Positions 56,873 to 64,000 of a stretch of 64,000 nt of DNA are shown here, piece after piece. Location of the stretch: NCBI RefSeq assembly GCF_001514205.1, contig NZ_KQ948772.1:296705-360704 (forward strand), given 5' to 3'. Made by a program: the position numbers and the translations under genes. This DNA comes from Streptomyces griseoruber. GTDB lineage: Bacteria > Actinomycetota > Actinomycetes > Streptomycetales > Streptomycetaceae. The notes under the pieces were generated by a model. That model saw nothing but the letters and a program-made list of their open reading frames with translations. It had not been told where the DNA came from and did not search any database. The first letter of the stretch is position 1, and each line of letters opens with the position of its first letter.

Positions 56873-58066
56873 ATGCACGCGACGGACACCCCACCGCCCC
56901 TCCCCCACCACCGTCCCCTGCTCGACCCCGCCGCCGAGTACGGGCGCTGGATCACCGAGCGGCCGCTGGCCCGGATCACCCTGTGGGGCGACACCCACCC
57001 CTGGCTCGTCACCCGGCACGAGGACGCCCGTGCCGTCCTCGGCGATCCGCGCTTCAGCGCGCGCAACGTCCGCCCGGGCTTCCCCGGCCTCCAGCCGACG
57101 CCCCCGCCGCCCACCCCGGGCCAGCTCTTCGCCATGGACCCGCCGGACCACACCCGGCTGCGCCGCATGCTGATCCCCGAGTTCACCTTCCGCCGGGTCG
57201 AACAGCTCAGGCCGGCCGTCCGGCGGATCACCGGCGAACTCCTCGACGGTCTGGTCGAGAAGGGCCCGCCGGCCGACCTGGTGGAGCACTTCACCCTCCC
57301 GCTGCCGCTCCTCGTCATCTGCGAACTGCTCGGAGTGCCTTACGCCGACCGGGAGTTCATCCACCGGCACGCCGCCGCCTTCGCCACCGTCTCGGCCGGA
57401 CCGGAGGCGATGCGGGCCGGCTGGGCGGCCCTCTTCGGCTACCTCCAGGAGCTGCTGGCGGCCAAGTCGCGGGAACCCGGCGACGATCTGATGAGCAAGC
57501 TCGCCGTCGAACGGGTCGCCACCAAAGAGGCCACGGCGGCGGAGGCGGCCGGCATGCTGGTCCAGCTCCTCGTCGCCGGGCACGAGACGACCGCGAGCAT
57601 GCTCTCGCTCGGCGTGGTCGCCCTGCTGCGCCATCCCGACCAGCTGAACGCGCTGCGCGCCGACGACGACCTCGTCCCGGGCGCGGTCGAGGAACTCCTG
57701 CGCTACCTCACCGTCGTCCACATCGGGCTGCGCCGCATCGCCGTCGAGGACGCCGAGATCGGCGGGGTGACGATCCGCGCCGGTGAGGGCGTGGTCGTCG
57801 CCCTCCAGTCCGCCAACCGGGACCCCGCGGTCTTCGGCGACCCCGACACCCTCGACCTCACCCGGGACGCCGGCCACCATCTCGCGTTCGGCCACGGCCC
57901 GCACCACTGCCTCGGCCAGTCGCTCGCCCGCGCCGAACTCCAGATCGCCCTGCCGATGCTCTTCGACCGCCTGCCCACCCTCCGCCTGACCGGCCCGCCC
58001 GCGGAGCGGCACGCGTTCGAGGGCCGCGCGGTCCACGGCGTGTCGGAGCTGCCCGTGGCCTGGTGA
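56873..58066 (+). CDS. Cytochrome P450 (bacterial class I)
   Basis: A 397-residue soluble P450. The I-helix oxygen-binding motif is VAGHETTASM near residue 240, the ExxR motif EELLRYL near residue 278 and the heme-binding loop FGHGPHHCLGQSLARAEL near residue 340-357 with the Cys ligand. FAMDPPDHTRLRRMLIPEFT near residue 85 is the usual C-helix region. It resembles the CYP105/107 groups that oxidise xenobiotics or polyketides. No ferredoxin or reductase is adjacent downstream; what follows is a decayed kinase gene. The 11-bp repeats just upstream suggest SARP-like activation. ATG 56873 is clear. Confidence 0.92.
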   Translation: MHATDTPPPLPHHRPLLDPAAEYGRWITERPLARITLWGDTHPWLVTRHEDARAVLGDPRFSARNVRPGFPGLQPTPPPPTPGQLFAMDPPDHTRLRRMLIPEFTFRRVEQLRPAVRRITGELLDGLVEKGPPADLVEHFTLPLPLLVICELLGVPYADREFIHRHAAAFATVSAGPEAMRAGWAALFGYLQELLAAKSREPGDDLMSKLAVERVATKEATAAEAAGMLVQLLVAGHETTASMLSLGVVALLRHPDQLNALRADDDLVPGAVEELLRYLTVVHIGLRRIAVEDAEIGGVTIRAGEGVVVALQSANRDPAVFGDPDTLDLTRDAGHHLAFGHGPHHCLGQSLARAELQIALPMLFDRLPTLRLTGPPAERHAFEGRAVHGVSELPVAW

Positions 58067-58086
58067 CCCGGTTCCGTCCGCGCCAG

Positions 58087-58530
58087 GAAGAGGCCGAGGA
58101 GGCCGTGGACCTCGCCGCGGTGGCCGCCGTGTCGCGCGGCGCGTGTACCGGCGCGGCGGTCGCCTGGTCCATGTCGACGCGCCGACGGCACCGTGGTCCG
58201 TGGCCGCCCGCAGGGCCTCGAACGCGCGCTGGGCAACCTGCTGGCGGACGCCGCCGAGTTCGACCCCGACGGCGACGATCCCATCGAGGTCCGCATCCGC
58301 CGTGGAGTGGTCACCGTGTCCGACCGTGGACCGGGTATCGACGCCGACACCCTGCCCCGTGTGTTCGACCGCTTCTACCGCGCCGACACCGCTCGCGCCC
58401 CGCCCGGCTCCGACTCGGCCTCGCCATCGTCCGCGATGGCGCCGACGCCCACGGCGGCACGGTGACCGCGGGGCCTCGCCCCGGCGGCGGGGCCCGGATC
58501 GGCTTCACCGTGGCCGGGTCGCGGCTGTTG
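58087..58530 (+). pseudogene. Remnant of a sensor histidine kinase (C-terminal part)
   Basis: Fragments of a kinase ATPase domain appear in three frames. VDLAAVAAV is near 58107. GRPQGLERALGNLLADAAEFDP (N box) is near 58200-58270, followed in frame by VVTVSDRGPGIDADTLPRVFDRFYRADTARA (G1 and F boxes). At about 58410 the frame shifts to RLGLAIVRDGADAHGGTV (G2 box) and GGGARIGFTVAG. The N-terminal sensor, the membrane part and the phospho-acceptor His are missing. At least two frameshifts and a large 5' loss make this a pseudogene. Confidence 0.8.
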
Positions 58531-58568
58531 CCCGGGGCCGGGTGGGTGCTCCTGCCCGAGATCACCGG

Positions 58569-58829
58569 ATCGGCGAAGGCACCGATCCCCAGGGCCGGGC
58601 ACCGTTCGGTGCCGTCGGTGAGGGTCATCCTCTGCTTCGCGTGGTGGGTGTCGAAGCAGTACCGGGGACGGCCGCTCAGGCACGCCCGGCACTGACCGCA
58701 CACGGCACGCCAGTTGAGGATCACGAAGTCACCGGGCTCGACGTCGGTCACGCCCCCGCCGACCGACTCCACGACACCGGCCGCCTCGCCCTTCGCCCGC
58801 GCGACGACTCCTCGTACCTGCTGGGACAC
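58569..58829 (-). pseudogene. Remnant of a zinc alcohol dehydrogenase
   Basis: From an ATG at 58829 the minus strand reads MSQQVRGVVARAKG and then jumps to EAAGVVESVGGGVTDVEPGDFV, ILNWRAVCGQCRACLSGRPRYCF and TLTDGTERCPALGIGAFAD. These match class III/mycothiol-type alcohol dehydrogenases, including the structural-zinc cysteines. The catalytic-zinc Cys/His region, about 50-55 residues expected between the two parts, is deleted in frame. The C-terminal two thirds are gone; similarity stops at about 58569, next to the decayed kinase. It is not functional. Confidence 0.82.
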
Positions 58830-58868
58830 TCCTCGGTCCCCTCACGTTTCTCGGTGATCGACGGCCGG

Positions 58869-60083
58869 TCAGGCAGCCGGTTGGACGCGCACGGGCAGGG
58901 ACGCCCACGACCGCAGGGTGTTGTTGGGGTGGCGCTGCGGTGTGCCGACGAGCTCGATCCGCTCGACGCGGCGGGCCAGCGCGGTCAGCAGCGCCTCGGC
59001 CTCCAGGCGGGCCACGTGCTGGCCGATGCACTGGTGGATGCCCATGCCGAAGCCGACATGGCCGGAGGGGTCGCGGGTGAGATCGAAGCGGTCCGGATCG
59101 GTCCAGCGGGCCGGGTCGCGATTGGCCGCGCCCAGGAACATGAGGATCTTCGTGTCCGCGGGGATGACCGTGCCGGCGACGGTGATGTCGGTGGTGGCGG
59201 TACGGAAGAACGTCTGCACCGGCGATTGCCAGCGGACCGCCTCGTCGAACGCGGCCCGCGCCAACTCCGGTCGCTGCCGCAGCCGTTGCCACTCCTCGGG
59301 GTGGGTGGCGAAGGCGTACAGGCAGGCCGCCAGGCCGTGCACGGTGGTGTCGACGCCGGCGGTGAGCAAGGAGCGCACCACCAGCGGCGCCTGTTCGTAC
59401 GTCAGCTCGCCACGGTCGGCGGCCTCCCAGATCCGCGCGCCGAAACCGTCCTCCCCCAACTTCTCCCGTGCGCACTGGGCGTTCACCCACGCCGACAGTC
59501 CGGCCACCCGGTGCGCGTCGGCCGCGACGAGGTCGTTGCGCGGGCCGAAGGCGTTGAAGGCCATGTTGCCGTAGGGCAGGAGGTTCTCCCGGCCGTCCGG
59601 GCCGAGACCCACCGCGTCCGGGAACGCACGCAGCGGGAACGCCTCCGCCAGCGCCGCGAAGCCGTCGAACTCGGTTCCCGCGGAGAGGACTTGGTCGACG
59701 AGTTCCTCGGCCACCGAGTGCCATGTCTCGCGCAGGCGGCGCAGGGCGGGCGGGGCCAGGATCTCGCGCAGTACCCGCCGTGGCGCGTCGTGCCGGGGCG
59801 GGTCGGCCTCCAGCAGCAGGCTCGGCGGGCGCCACGGCGTCTCGTGCCGGAAGTTGGCCAGGCCCACGCCCGAACCCGACTCGAAGTGCTGCCAGTCCAC
59901 CAGGGCTGCGTGCACCTGCTCGTAGCGGGCCAGCGCGTGGACGTCGTAGCGCGAGAGGTACACGACCGGACCGGCCTCGCGCAGGGCCCGGTGCAGCGGT
60001 TCGGGGTCCAAGAGGGCGTCGTGGGCGAACGGGTCGGCGTCGCTGGCAGGCGGTACGACGGCACGCTCCAGTGCCTCGGTCAT
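58869..60083 (-). CDS. Cytochrome P450, CYP199-like (para-substituted benzoate O-demethylase type)
   Basis: A 404-residue P450. The N-terminal third resembles CYP199A proteins closely (AGPVVYLSRYDVHALARYEQVHAALVDWQHF, SGVGLANF, PWRPPSLLLEADPPRHD). The I-helix is SLLTAGVDTTVHG near residue 240, the ExxR motif FDEAVRWQSPVQTFFR near residue 282 and the heme loop FGMGIHQCIGQHVARLEAEAL near residue 343. CYP199 enzymes O-demethylate 4-methoxybenzoate and related acids. The reductase gene directly upstream on the same strand supports an electron-transfer pair. ATG 60083 is preceded by AAGGAGCC. Products such as 4-hydroxybenzoate or protocatechuate could feed the pca operon. Confidence 0.9.
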   Translation of the reverse strand: MTEALERAVVPPASDADPFAHDALLDPEPLHRALREAGPVVYLSRYDVHALARYEQVHAALVDWQHFESGSGVGLANFRHETPWRPPSLLLEADPPRHDAPRRVLREILAPPALRRLRETWHSVAEELVDQVLSAGTEFDGFAALAEAFPLRAFPDAVGLGPDGRENLLPYGNMAFNAFGPRNDLVAADAHRVAGLSAWVNAQCAREKLGEDGFGARIWEAADRGELTYEQAPLVVRSLLTAGVDTTVHGLAACLYAFATHPEEWQRLRQRPELARAAFDEAVRWQSPVQTFFRTATTDITVAGTVIPADTKILMFLGAANRDPARWTDPDRFDLTRDPSGHVGFGMGIHQCIGQHVARLEAEALLTALARRVERIELVGTPQRHPNNTLRSWASLPVRVQPAA

Positions 60084-60121
60084 CGCGGCTCCTTGGGGAA
60101 AGGGGAGAAAGTCGGGTGTGC

Positions 60122-61129
60122 TCAGAGATCGAGCACGAGGCGGTCGCCGCAGGAGCGCGACACGCACGGGAACATGCAGTCGTTCACGGCCCGTTCGTGG
60201 TCGGCGAGGATCGAGTCGCGGTGGTCGGGCCGTCCCGCCAGCACCGGTGTCAGACACGTGCCGCAGGTGCCCTGCTCACAGGACGACAGCACCTCCGCCC
60301 CTGCGCGGCGCACCGCCTCCAGCACGGACACGTCCGGGGTGACGGTGACGGTGCGTCCCGTGCGGCGCAGTTCGACCTCGAACGGCGCCTTGCGCACCGG
60401 CGGGGTCTGCACGGCGGCGGTGAAGCGTTCCGTGCGCAGGGCGTGCGCCGGCCAGGCGACGCAGGCCGCCTCGACGGCGGCGAGCAGCGGGGCGGGACCG
60501 CAGCAGTACACCTTGGTGTCCGGTCGCGGTGTGCCCAGCCAGGCCGCCAGGTCCAGCAGCCCGAGTTCGTCCTGCGGGACGACCTGCACCCGCTCGCCGT
60601 GGGCGGCCGTCAGCTCCTCGCGAAAGGCCATCGACGCCCGGGTACGCCCGCCGTACAGCAACTGCCAGTCCGCTCCGAGCAGTTCGGCCTGGCGCACCAT
60701 GGGCAGCAGCGGGGTGATGCCGATGCCGCCGGCGATGAAGAGGTACTTCTCCGAGGGCACGAGGGGGAACTGGTTGCGCGGGCCGCCGACGCCGACGCGG
60801 TCCCCCGGACGCAGCCGGTCGTGCACATGGGCGGATCCGCCCCGTCCCGCGGGCTCCCGCAGCACGGCGACGCGGTAGGTGTGGGCGTCCCATCGGTCGC
60901 CGCACAGCGAGTACTGCCGAGTCGTCCCGTCCGGCAGGACGAGGTCGATGTGGGAGCCGGGCGTCCAGTCCGGCAGCCGGGCACCGCCCGGGTGGGTGAG
61001 GGTGAGGGACACCACGCCCTCGGCAATGCCCTCTTTGGCGGAGATCGTCAGGGTCGCCGCGTTCCCCGGTGCCGGCCGTCCCGGACCGACGCCGGACCCG
61101 GCGTCCGCGACCATGCTGGTTCCGACCAC
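60122..61129 (-). CDS. PDR/VanB-type ferredoxin reductase
   Basis: A 335-residue phthalate-dioxygenase-reductase-type protein fusing flavin, NAD and [2Fe-2S] domains, which supplies electrons to the P450. The flavin motif RQYSLCGD is near residue 93, the NAD loop FIAGGIGITPLLPMV near residue 140 and the C-terminal plant-type ferredoxin with CEQGTCGTC near residue 287 and the fourth Cys further on (DCMFPCVSRSC). GTG 61129 is preferred because GGGAGG lies just upstream; an ATG five codons inside is an alternative. It precedes the CYP199-like gene by 38 bases, so both form an operon. Confidence 0.92.
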   Translation of the reverse strand: MVGTSMVADAGSGVGPGRPAPGNAATLTISAKEGIAEGVVSLTLTHPGGARLPDWTPGSHIDLVLPDGTTRQYSLCGDRWDAHTYRVAVLREPAGRGGSAHVHDRLRPGDRVGVGGPRNQFPLVPSEKYLFIAGGIGITPLLPMVRQAELLGADWQLLYGGRTRASMAFREELTAAHGERVQVVPQDELGLLDLAAWLGTPRPDTKVYCCGPAPLLAAVEAACVAWPAHALRTERFTAAVQTPPVRKAPFEVELRRTGRTVTVTPDVSVLEAVRRAGAEVLSSCEQGTCGTCLTPVLAGRPDHRDSILADHERAVNDCMFPCVSRSCGDRLVLDL

Positions 61130-61195
61130 GCTGTCGCCTCCCGTCGTTGGGTTGCAGGCAGGATGCGCGGCGGGGAAAGGCGGTCGCGACGGCTT

Positions 61196-61210
61196 TCTCA
61201 CTCAGTGAGA
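61196..61210. promoter_or_regulatory. 15-bp palindrome, candidate IclR operator
   Basis: TCTCACT-C-AGTGAGA is a perfect inverted repeat of 7 bases around one base. It is in the 100-base gap between the IclR gene and the reductase gene, about 67 bases before the reductase start. IclR regulators often bind short palindromes of this size. Confidence 0.65.
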
Positions 61211-61229
61211 GACGAACTTCCGTCGGCTG

Positions 61230-62036
61230 TCATACGGCCGTCGCACTGCCGTCACGTGGATCACCGGACTCCCGGCGCCGCCCCTCGGCGCCCGGGGCCC
61301 CCAGCGCACGGGAGACACCGCGTGCCGCCGTCCGCACCACCGGCACGACGGACGAGGCCCCCGCCTCGTTGGGGACGATCACCGCCAGCGCGGCCACCAC
61401 CTCACCCCGCGCGTCGCGCACCGGCGCCGCGACACCCAGGGCGTCCGGGTGGACGTACCCCGGGCAGTACGAGTACCCCTGCCGGCGTACCTCGGCCAGC
61501 ACCGCCCGCAGCCGCGCCGCCGTGGCGGGGGTGTCCGGCGTGTAGCGGTGCAGCGGCCCTTCGAGGACCCGCCGACGCAGGTCGTCCGGGCCGTGGGCGA
61601 GCAGGAGCAGGCCGCTGGAGGAGGCGTGCAGCGGAAGGCGGCCCGCGATGCGGGTGTAGTTGACGACCGCGCCCGGTGCCGTCAGCCGCTCCAGGAACAG
61701 CACCTCCTCGCCGTCCAGCACACCGAGCTGGACGTGGTGGCCGACGACGTCGTGGACGCCCTCCATGAACGGCATGGCCGCGTTGCGCAGCGACAGGGTG
61801 GGCGAGGCCCGGGTGGCCAGCTCCCACAGGCGCATGCCGACCCGGACCCTGCGGTCGGCGTCCCGGGTCAGGAAGCCGTACGACACGAGCTCCGCCACCA
61901 GCCGTGACGCGGTGGCCACGTGCAGCCCCGTACGCCGGGAGATCTCCGAGACGGTCAGGGCCGACTCCTCCGGCGTGAACGCCTCGAAGATCCGCACGAC
62001 CCTCGCCAGAACCGACTCGCCGTTCCGTGTCCTCAC
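61230..62036 (-). CDS. IclR-family transcriptional regulator
   Basis: A 268-residue IclR-type regulator. The N-terminal winged helix is VLARVVRIFEAFTPEESALTVSEISRRTGLHVATASRLVAELVSYGFL. The effector domain follows with AAMPFMEGVHDVVGHHVQLGVLDGEEVLFLERL, LPLHASSSGLLLLAH and YSYCPGYVHPDALGVAAPVRDARGEVVAALAVI. IclR proteins commonly regulate aromatic-acid catabolism (PcaR, PobR and similar). Placed directly upstream of the reductase/P450 genes on the same strand, it is the likely regulator of that operon through the palindrome at 61196-61210. The ATG at 62034-62036 is the start. Confidence 0.92.
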   Translation of the reverse strand: MRTRNGESVLARVVRIFEAFTPEESALTVSEISRRTGLHVATASRLVAELVSYGFLTRDADRRVRVGMRLWELATRASPTLSLRNAAMPFMEGVHDVVGHHVQLGVLDGEEVLFLERLTAPGAVVNYTRIAGRLPLHASSSGLLLLAHGPDDLRRRVLEGPLHRYTPDTPATAARLRAVLAEVRRQGYSYCPGYVHPDALGVAAPVRDARGEVVAALAVIVPNEAGASSVVPVVRTAARGVSRALGAPGAEGRRRESGDPRDGSATAV

Positions 62037-62122
62037 CCCGCCATCATCGGATTCCTTTCCCGCACGTCAAGCCCTTGCCCCGCTCAGGCGGCGCGTCGGG
62101 CGCGTACGGTACGGCGGGTCGC

Positions 62123-63034
62123 TCAGCGCGAGTGGTCGTGGAAGCCGCGGCCGGTCTTCCTGCCGAGCAGTCCGGCGTCGACCATCCGCAGCAGCAGGGG
62201 CGGCGGGGCGTGCAGCGGCTCCTTGAACTCCTCGTACAGGGAGTCGGCGATGGCCTTGACCGTGTCGAGACCGATCAGGTCGGCCAGCCGCAGCGGGCCC
62301 ATGGGGTGGGCGCAGCCGAGCACCATGCCGTTGTCGATGTCCTCGGCCGTGGCGTAGCCGGATTCGAGCATGCGGACGGCGGACAGCAGGTACGGGACGA
62401 GGAGGGAGTTGACGACGAAGCCGGCCCGGTCCTGCGCCCCGATGGCGTGTTTGCCCAGCGTCGCGGTGACGAAGGCCTCGGCGCGTCCCCGTGTCCGATC
62501 CCCGGTCAGCAGTGAGGGGACGATCTCGACGAGCGGCATCACCGGCACCGGATTGAAGAAGTGGATGCCGATGACCTGCTGCGGACGGCGGGTGGCCATC
62601 GCCGGTTTCGTCACCGGGATGGACGAGGTGTTCGTCGCCAGGATCGCGTCCGCCCGGGTGACGACGTTGTCCAGGGCCGCGAACACCTCGGTCTTGATCT
62701 GCTCGTCCTCGGCCACGGCCTCGATCACCAGATCCCGGTCGGCGAACTCCGCGATCTCGGTGGTGAGGCGGATCCGGCCGAGTGCGGCATCGCGCTCCGC
62801 CGCGGTGAGCTTGCGGCTGCGCAGGCCGCGCTCCAGCGACGCGGAGATCCGGTCCCGTCCGGCCTTCAGGGCCTCCGGTCCGGTCTCGCACATCAGCACG
62901 TCCAGCCCCGCTCGGGCGCAGACCTCCGCGATGCCGCTGCCCATGAGGCCCGCCCCGACGACGCCGACGCGTCGGATGTCGGTCCCTGCCGACGGGGCCG
63001 AGGCGGAGGCGCGGCCGGCTGTCTCCTGCGTCAT
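62123..63034 (-). CDS. 3-hydroxybutyryl-CoA (3-hydroxyacyl-CoA) dehydrogenase
   Basis: A 303-residue NAD-dependent 3-hydroxyacyl-CoA dehydrogenase. The dinucleotide loop is VGVVGAGLMGSGIAEVCARAG near residue 22. The catalytic core is ILATNTSSIPVT, then IGIHFFNPVPVMPLVEIV with the active-site His near residue 157, and DRAGFVVNSLLVPYL near residue 202. The C-terminal domain has NGMVLGCAHPMGPLRLADLIGLDTV and LLGRKTGRGFHDHSR. The first 19 residues are a variable tail. It lies 28 bases downstream of the acyl-CoA dehydrogenase gene, so both probably belong to one beta-oxidation-type unit. Confidence 0.92.
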   Translation of the reverse strand: MTQETAGRASASAPSAGTDIRRVGVVGAGLMGSGIAEVCARAGLDVLMCETGPEALKAGRDRISASLERGLRSRKLTAAERDAALGRIRLTTEIAEFADRDLVIEAVAEDEQIKTEVFAALDNVVTRADAILATNTSSIPVTKPAMATRRPQQVIGIHFFNPVPVMPLVEIVPSLLTGDRTRGRAEAFVTATLGKHAIGAQDRAGFVVNSLLVPYLLSAVRMLESGYATAEDIDNGMVLGCAHPMGPLRLADLIGLDTVKAIADSLYEEFKEPLHAPPPLLLRMVDAGLLGRKTGRGFHDHSR

Positions 63035-63062
63035 GGCGCACCTTCCTGACGGGAGCCGGGCA

Positions 63063-64000
63063 TCAGCGGAACGCCGCGTGGCCGGTGAGGGCCTGCCCGA
63101 CGACCAGGGTGTGCATCTCGCTGGTGCCCTCGTAGGTCAGGACGGACTCCAGGTTGTTGGCGTGGCGCAGCGGCGCGTACTCCAGGGAGATGCCGTTGGC
63201 GCCGAGGACGGTCCGGCATTCGCGGGCGATGGCGAGGGCCTCGCGCACGTTGTTGAGCTTGCCGACGCTGATCTGCTCGGGGCGGATACGGCCCTGGTCC
63301 TTCAGGCGGCCCAGGTGCACGGCGAGCAGAGCGGCGCCGCCGAGCGAGACGCTCATGTCGGCCAGCTTCTTCTGGGTGAGTTGGAAGGCGCTGATGGGCT
63401 TGCCGAACTGGACGCGCGAGTCGGCGTACTCCAGGGCCGCCCGCAGCGAGTCGCGCCCCGCGCCGACCGCGCCGAACAGGATGCCGAAGCGGGCCTCGTT
63501 CAGGCAGGACAGCGGGCCGCGCAGACCCTCCGCGAGCGGCAGGCGCGCCGAGTCGGGCAGCCGGACGTGGTCGAAGTGCAACTCCGAGGTGACGGACGCG
63601 CGCAGCGACATCTTCTGCTTGATGTCCTGGGTGGTGAAGCCGGGCGTGCCGCGCGGGACGAGGAAGCCGCGCACGCCCTCCTCGGTCTGCGCCCAGACGG
63701 TGGCCACGTCGGCGATGCCCCCGTTGGTGATCCACATCTTGGAGCCGTCGAGGATCCAGTCACCGCCGTCACGCACGGCCCGGGTGCGCATCCCGGCCGG
63801 GTCGCTGCCGAAGTCCGGCTCGGTCAGGCCGAAGCAGCCGATCGCCTCGCCGGCGGCGAGCCGGGGCAGCCACTCCTGCTTCTGCTCCTGCGATCCCCAC
63901 TTCCAGATCGAGTACATCGACAGCGAGCCCTGCACCGAGACGAAGCTGCGGAAGCCCGAGTCCGCCGCCTCCAGCTCCAGACAGGCCAGGCCGTAGCTGA
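63063..64000 (-). CDS. Acyl-CoA dehydrogenase, glutaryl-CoA-dehydrogenase-like (partial, 5' end outside window)
   Basis: Open from the right edge of the window to its stop at 63063, about 312 residues of an expected 390-400. Typical are FRSFVSVQGSLSMYSIWKWGSQEQK, IGCFGLTEPDFGSDPAGM (flavin-binding), WITNGGIADVATVWAQ near the middle and LTYEGTSEMHTLVVGQALTG at the C-terminus, where the Glu of YEGTSE is the catalytic base of this subgroup. The match is closest to glutaryl-CoA dehydrogenases, which oxidise and decarboxylate glutaryl-CoA in lysine and aromatic catabolism. The true start lies beyond base 64000; the internal GTG at 63933-63935 is not the start. Confidence 0.9.
   Translation of the reverse strand, partial: SYGLACLELEAADSGFRSFVSVQGSLSMYSIWKWGSQEQKQEWLPRLAAGEAIGCFGLTEPDFGSDPAGMRTRAVRDGGDWILDGSKMWITNGGIADVATVWAQTEEGVRGFLVPRGTPGFTTQDIKQKMSLRASVTSELHFDHVRLPDSARLPLAEGLRGPLSCLNEARFGILFGAVGAGRDSLRAALEYADSRVQFGKPISAFQLTQKKLADMSVSLGGAALLAVHLGRLKDQGRIRPEQISVGKLNNVREALAIARECRTVLGANGISLEYAPLRHANNLESVLTYEGTSEMHTLVVGQALTGHAAFR

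Noticed and set aside
58143..60878. A 911-codon plus-strand frame covering the CYP199-like P450 and reductase
   Set aside because: Both minus-strand genes have full motif sets; the plus frame has none and is a shadow caused by GC bias.

Overview
This is one contiguous piece of a high-GC actinobacterial chromosome, almost certainly a Streptomyces. GC is very high with strong third-position bias, GTG and TTG starts are common, and start/stop codons often overlap (ATGA, GTGA). The genus-typical families are here: an SsgA-like protein, a WhiB-like protein, DUF2510 proteins, a BlaI/M56 pair and a PcaV-type regulator. From memory of gene order, 0-26 kb resembles the S. coelicolor region from ssgD down to the pca operon (about SCO6722 to SCO6697). 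I could not check this.

Layout. 0-7 kb: endonuclease V, an SsgA-like cell-division protein, an ABC-F protein behind a long leader, a DDAH-like hydrolase and an acyl-ACP desaturase with three tandem palindromes in its promoter. 7-12 kb: conserved hypotheticals and an unusual block on the minus strand: WhiB-like gene, two adjacent atypical tRNA-like genes (Gly GCC, Asp GTC), a zinc-ribbon/SDR protein and a leucine-rich-repeat protein, with a third related tRNA-like gene (Trp CCA) 0.8 kb beyond. 12-18 kb: VOC protein, orphan LacI regulator, divergent LigD-type polymerase and ATP-dependent ligase, DUF3048 lipoprotein. 18-25 kb: complete beta-ketoadipate operon pcaIJFHGBL with divergent pcaV. 25-36 kb: SDR, HTH-less LuxR-like ATPase, DUF2510 protein, TetR gene diverging from a PAP2 membrane enzyme across a five-unit operator array, DMT transporter, scramblase-like protein, Tat-exported phospholipase C.

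36-43.5 kb: a tight seven-gene operon with a PelF-type glycosyltransferase, polytopic membrane protein, NDP-sugar dehydratase, nucleotidyltransferase, sugar reductase/epimerase and two families of amino-polysaccharide hydrolases (spherulin-4-like and GH114-like). This looks like a Gram-positive Pel/galactosaminogalactan-like exopolysaccharide locus. 43.5-50.5 kb: envelope and stress genes (ion channel with an odd pore, TatA, LCP protein, ArsR regulator, GlsB-like protein, TerB, M56 protease, BlaI regulator), with repeated CTAC-N6-GTAG and TTGCGCAA palindromes, and a bipartite low-complexity repeat tract at 48.4-49.05 kb. 50.7-56.8 kb: an ebo cluster (EboC, TIM barrel, EboA, EboB, EboE, EboF) without an EboD. 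56.8-64 kb: a P450 behind four 11-bp direct repeats, two abutting pseudogenes, a CYP199-like P450 with its PDR-type reductase and an IclR regulator, then 3-hydroxyacyl-CoA and acyl-CoA dehydrogenases, the last cut by the window end.

A metabolic link is likely. The CYP199/reductase pair is the type that O-demethylates methoxybenzoates, and the pca operon would take the resulting protocatechuate to beta-ketoadipate. The best candidates for something undescribed are the tRNA-like/SDR/LRR block and the Pel-like operon; next come the tandem operator arrays and the possible BlaI regulon.
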